Part shown: one piece after another, positions 5,748-5,901 of the stretch | Numbering within the stretch: position 1 is the stretch's first letter | How the letters are laid out: the number at the start of each line of letters is the position of its first letter | From: an uncultured Clostridia bacterium | GTDB lineage: Bacteria > Bacillota > Clostridia > Christensenellales > Aristaeellaceae | Length of the DNA: 5,901 nt | Direction: 5' to 3' | Assembly: GCA_946496415.1 (NCBI GenBank) | Contig: CAMMGP010000086.1 | Coordinates: forward strand, 1 to 5,901 | Notes under the pieces: model-generated | Databases searched by the model: none | What the model saw: the letters and a program-made list of their open reading frames with translations, nothing else | Told to the model about the DNA's origin: nothing | Position numbers and translations under genes: made by a program

Positions 5748-5901
5748 ATGAACGGTTTGGCAAGGCTTTCCGGCAGATTTCGCGCGCGGCGCTCGGAACG
5801 TGAGCTCGGCTCGGGCGCGGAGCGGGACGAGCGTTCGCTCGCGCGGCACATGCGCTCGTTGGCCGTGCAGCTGCGCGTGAACGGCCGCGCGCGCCTTTCC
5901 T
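5748..5901 (+). CDS. Arg-rich protein of unknown function, 3' end outside window
   Basis: The frame opens at ATG 5748 behind AGGAGGA and stays open to the right edge, giving 51 residues that begin M-N-G-L-A-R-L-S-G-R-F and continue with mixed Arg/Glu/Ser stretches (R-A-R-R-S-E-R-E-L-G) and H-M-R-S-L-A-V-Q-L-R-V. There is no signal peptide or membrane segment in this part, so the product is probably cytoplasmic, possibly nucleic-acid-binding from its basic charge alone. An in-frame TAG at 5691 limits any upstream extension. The gap to the peptidase gene is 62 bases with no terminator or convincing promoter, so co-transcription is likely. I do not recognise a family from this fragment. Confidence 0.7.
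   Translation, partial: MNGLARLSGRFRARRSERELGSGAERDERSLARHMRSLAVQLRVNGRARLS

Noticed and set aside
5828..5841. Short inverted repeat CGAGCG-TT-CGCTCG.
   Set aside because: The arms are six bases long in very GC-rich, Arg/Ser-coding DNA, and the two-base loop is too tight for a good hairpin. It is most likely chance.

Overview
The window looks like the chromosome of a moderately high-GC Gram-positive bacterium, most plausibly a gut member of Clostridia (Bacillota). The grounds are strong AGGAGG-type ribosome sites, GC-ending codons, a DUF3810-type membrane metallopeptidase that resembles Clostridial homologues, and a giant extracellular-type protein built from the Cys/His modules (H-x-F-x2-G-x-C-x2-C-G-Y) that recur in gut Firmicutes surface proteins. 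The genus cannot be told from this sequence. All supported genes lie on the + strand.

Region 1 (1-4520) is the 3' part of one very large gene; its start lies upstream of the window. The visible 1505 residues consist of 17 tandem modules of about 71-92 residues (the first incomplete), followed by a Cys-free C-terminal region of 196 residues. Each module carries the same ligand grammar, C-x-H ... H-x11-C-x2-C-G ... H-x-[FY] ... C-x2-C-G-Y, which suggests a string of metal-binding or disulphide-stabilised beads. The last five modules form a Thr/Glu/Ala-rich subgroup with more GC-rich codons.

Region 2 (4521-4764) is a 244-base intergenic stretch. It holds a GC-rich 13-bp hairpin, a textbook intrinsic terminator, a 43-codon open stretch with clear coding-type base periodicity but no usable start (probably the remnant of a truncated gene), a candidate extended -10 promoter and a strong ribosome site.

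Region 3 (4765-5685) encodes a 306-residue membrane protein with three N-terminal membrane segments and an HELMH zinc-peptidase motif, assigned to the DUF3810 family. A 62-base gap follows, containing a near-perfect 10-bp hairpin with a GCAA loop that abuts the next ribosome site. Region 4 (5748 to the end) is the start of an Arg-rich protein that I do not recognise.

The terminator separates the repeat-protein gene from the peptidase gene, so the two are probably transcribed independently. The peptidase gene and the last gene may share a transcript. I see no RNA gene, CRISPR array, insertion sequence or phage feature. The most unusual content is the long Cys/His bead array; its function is unknown from sequence alone.
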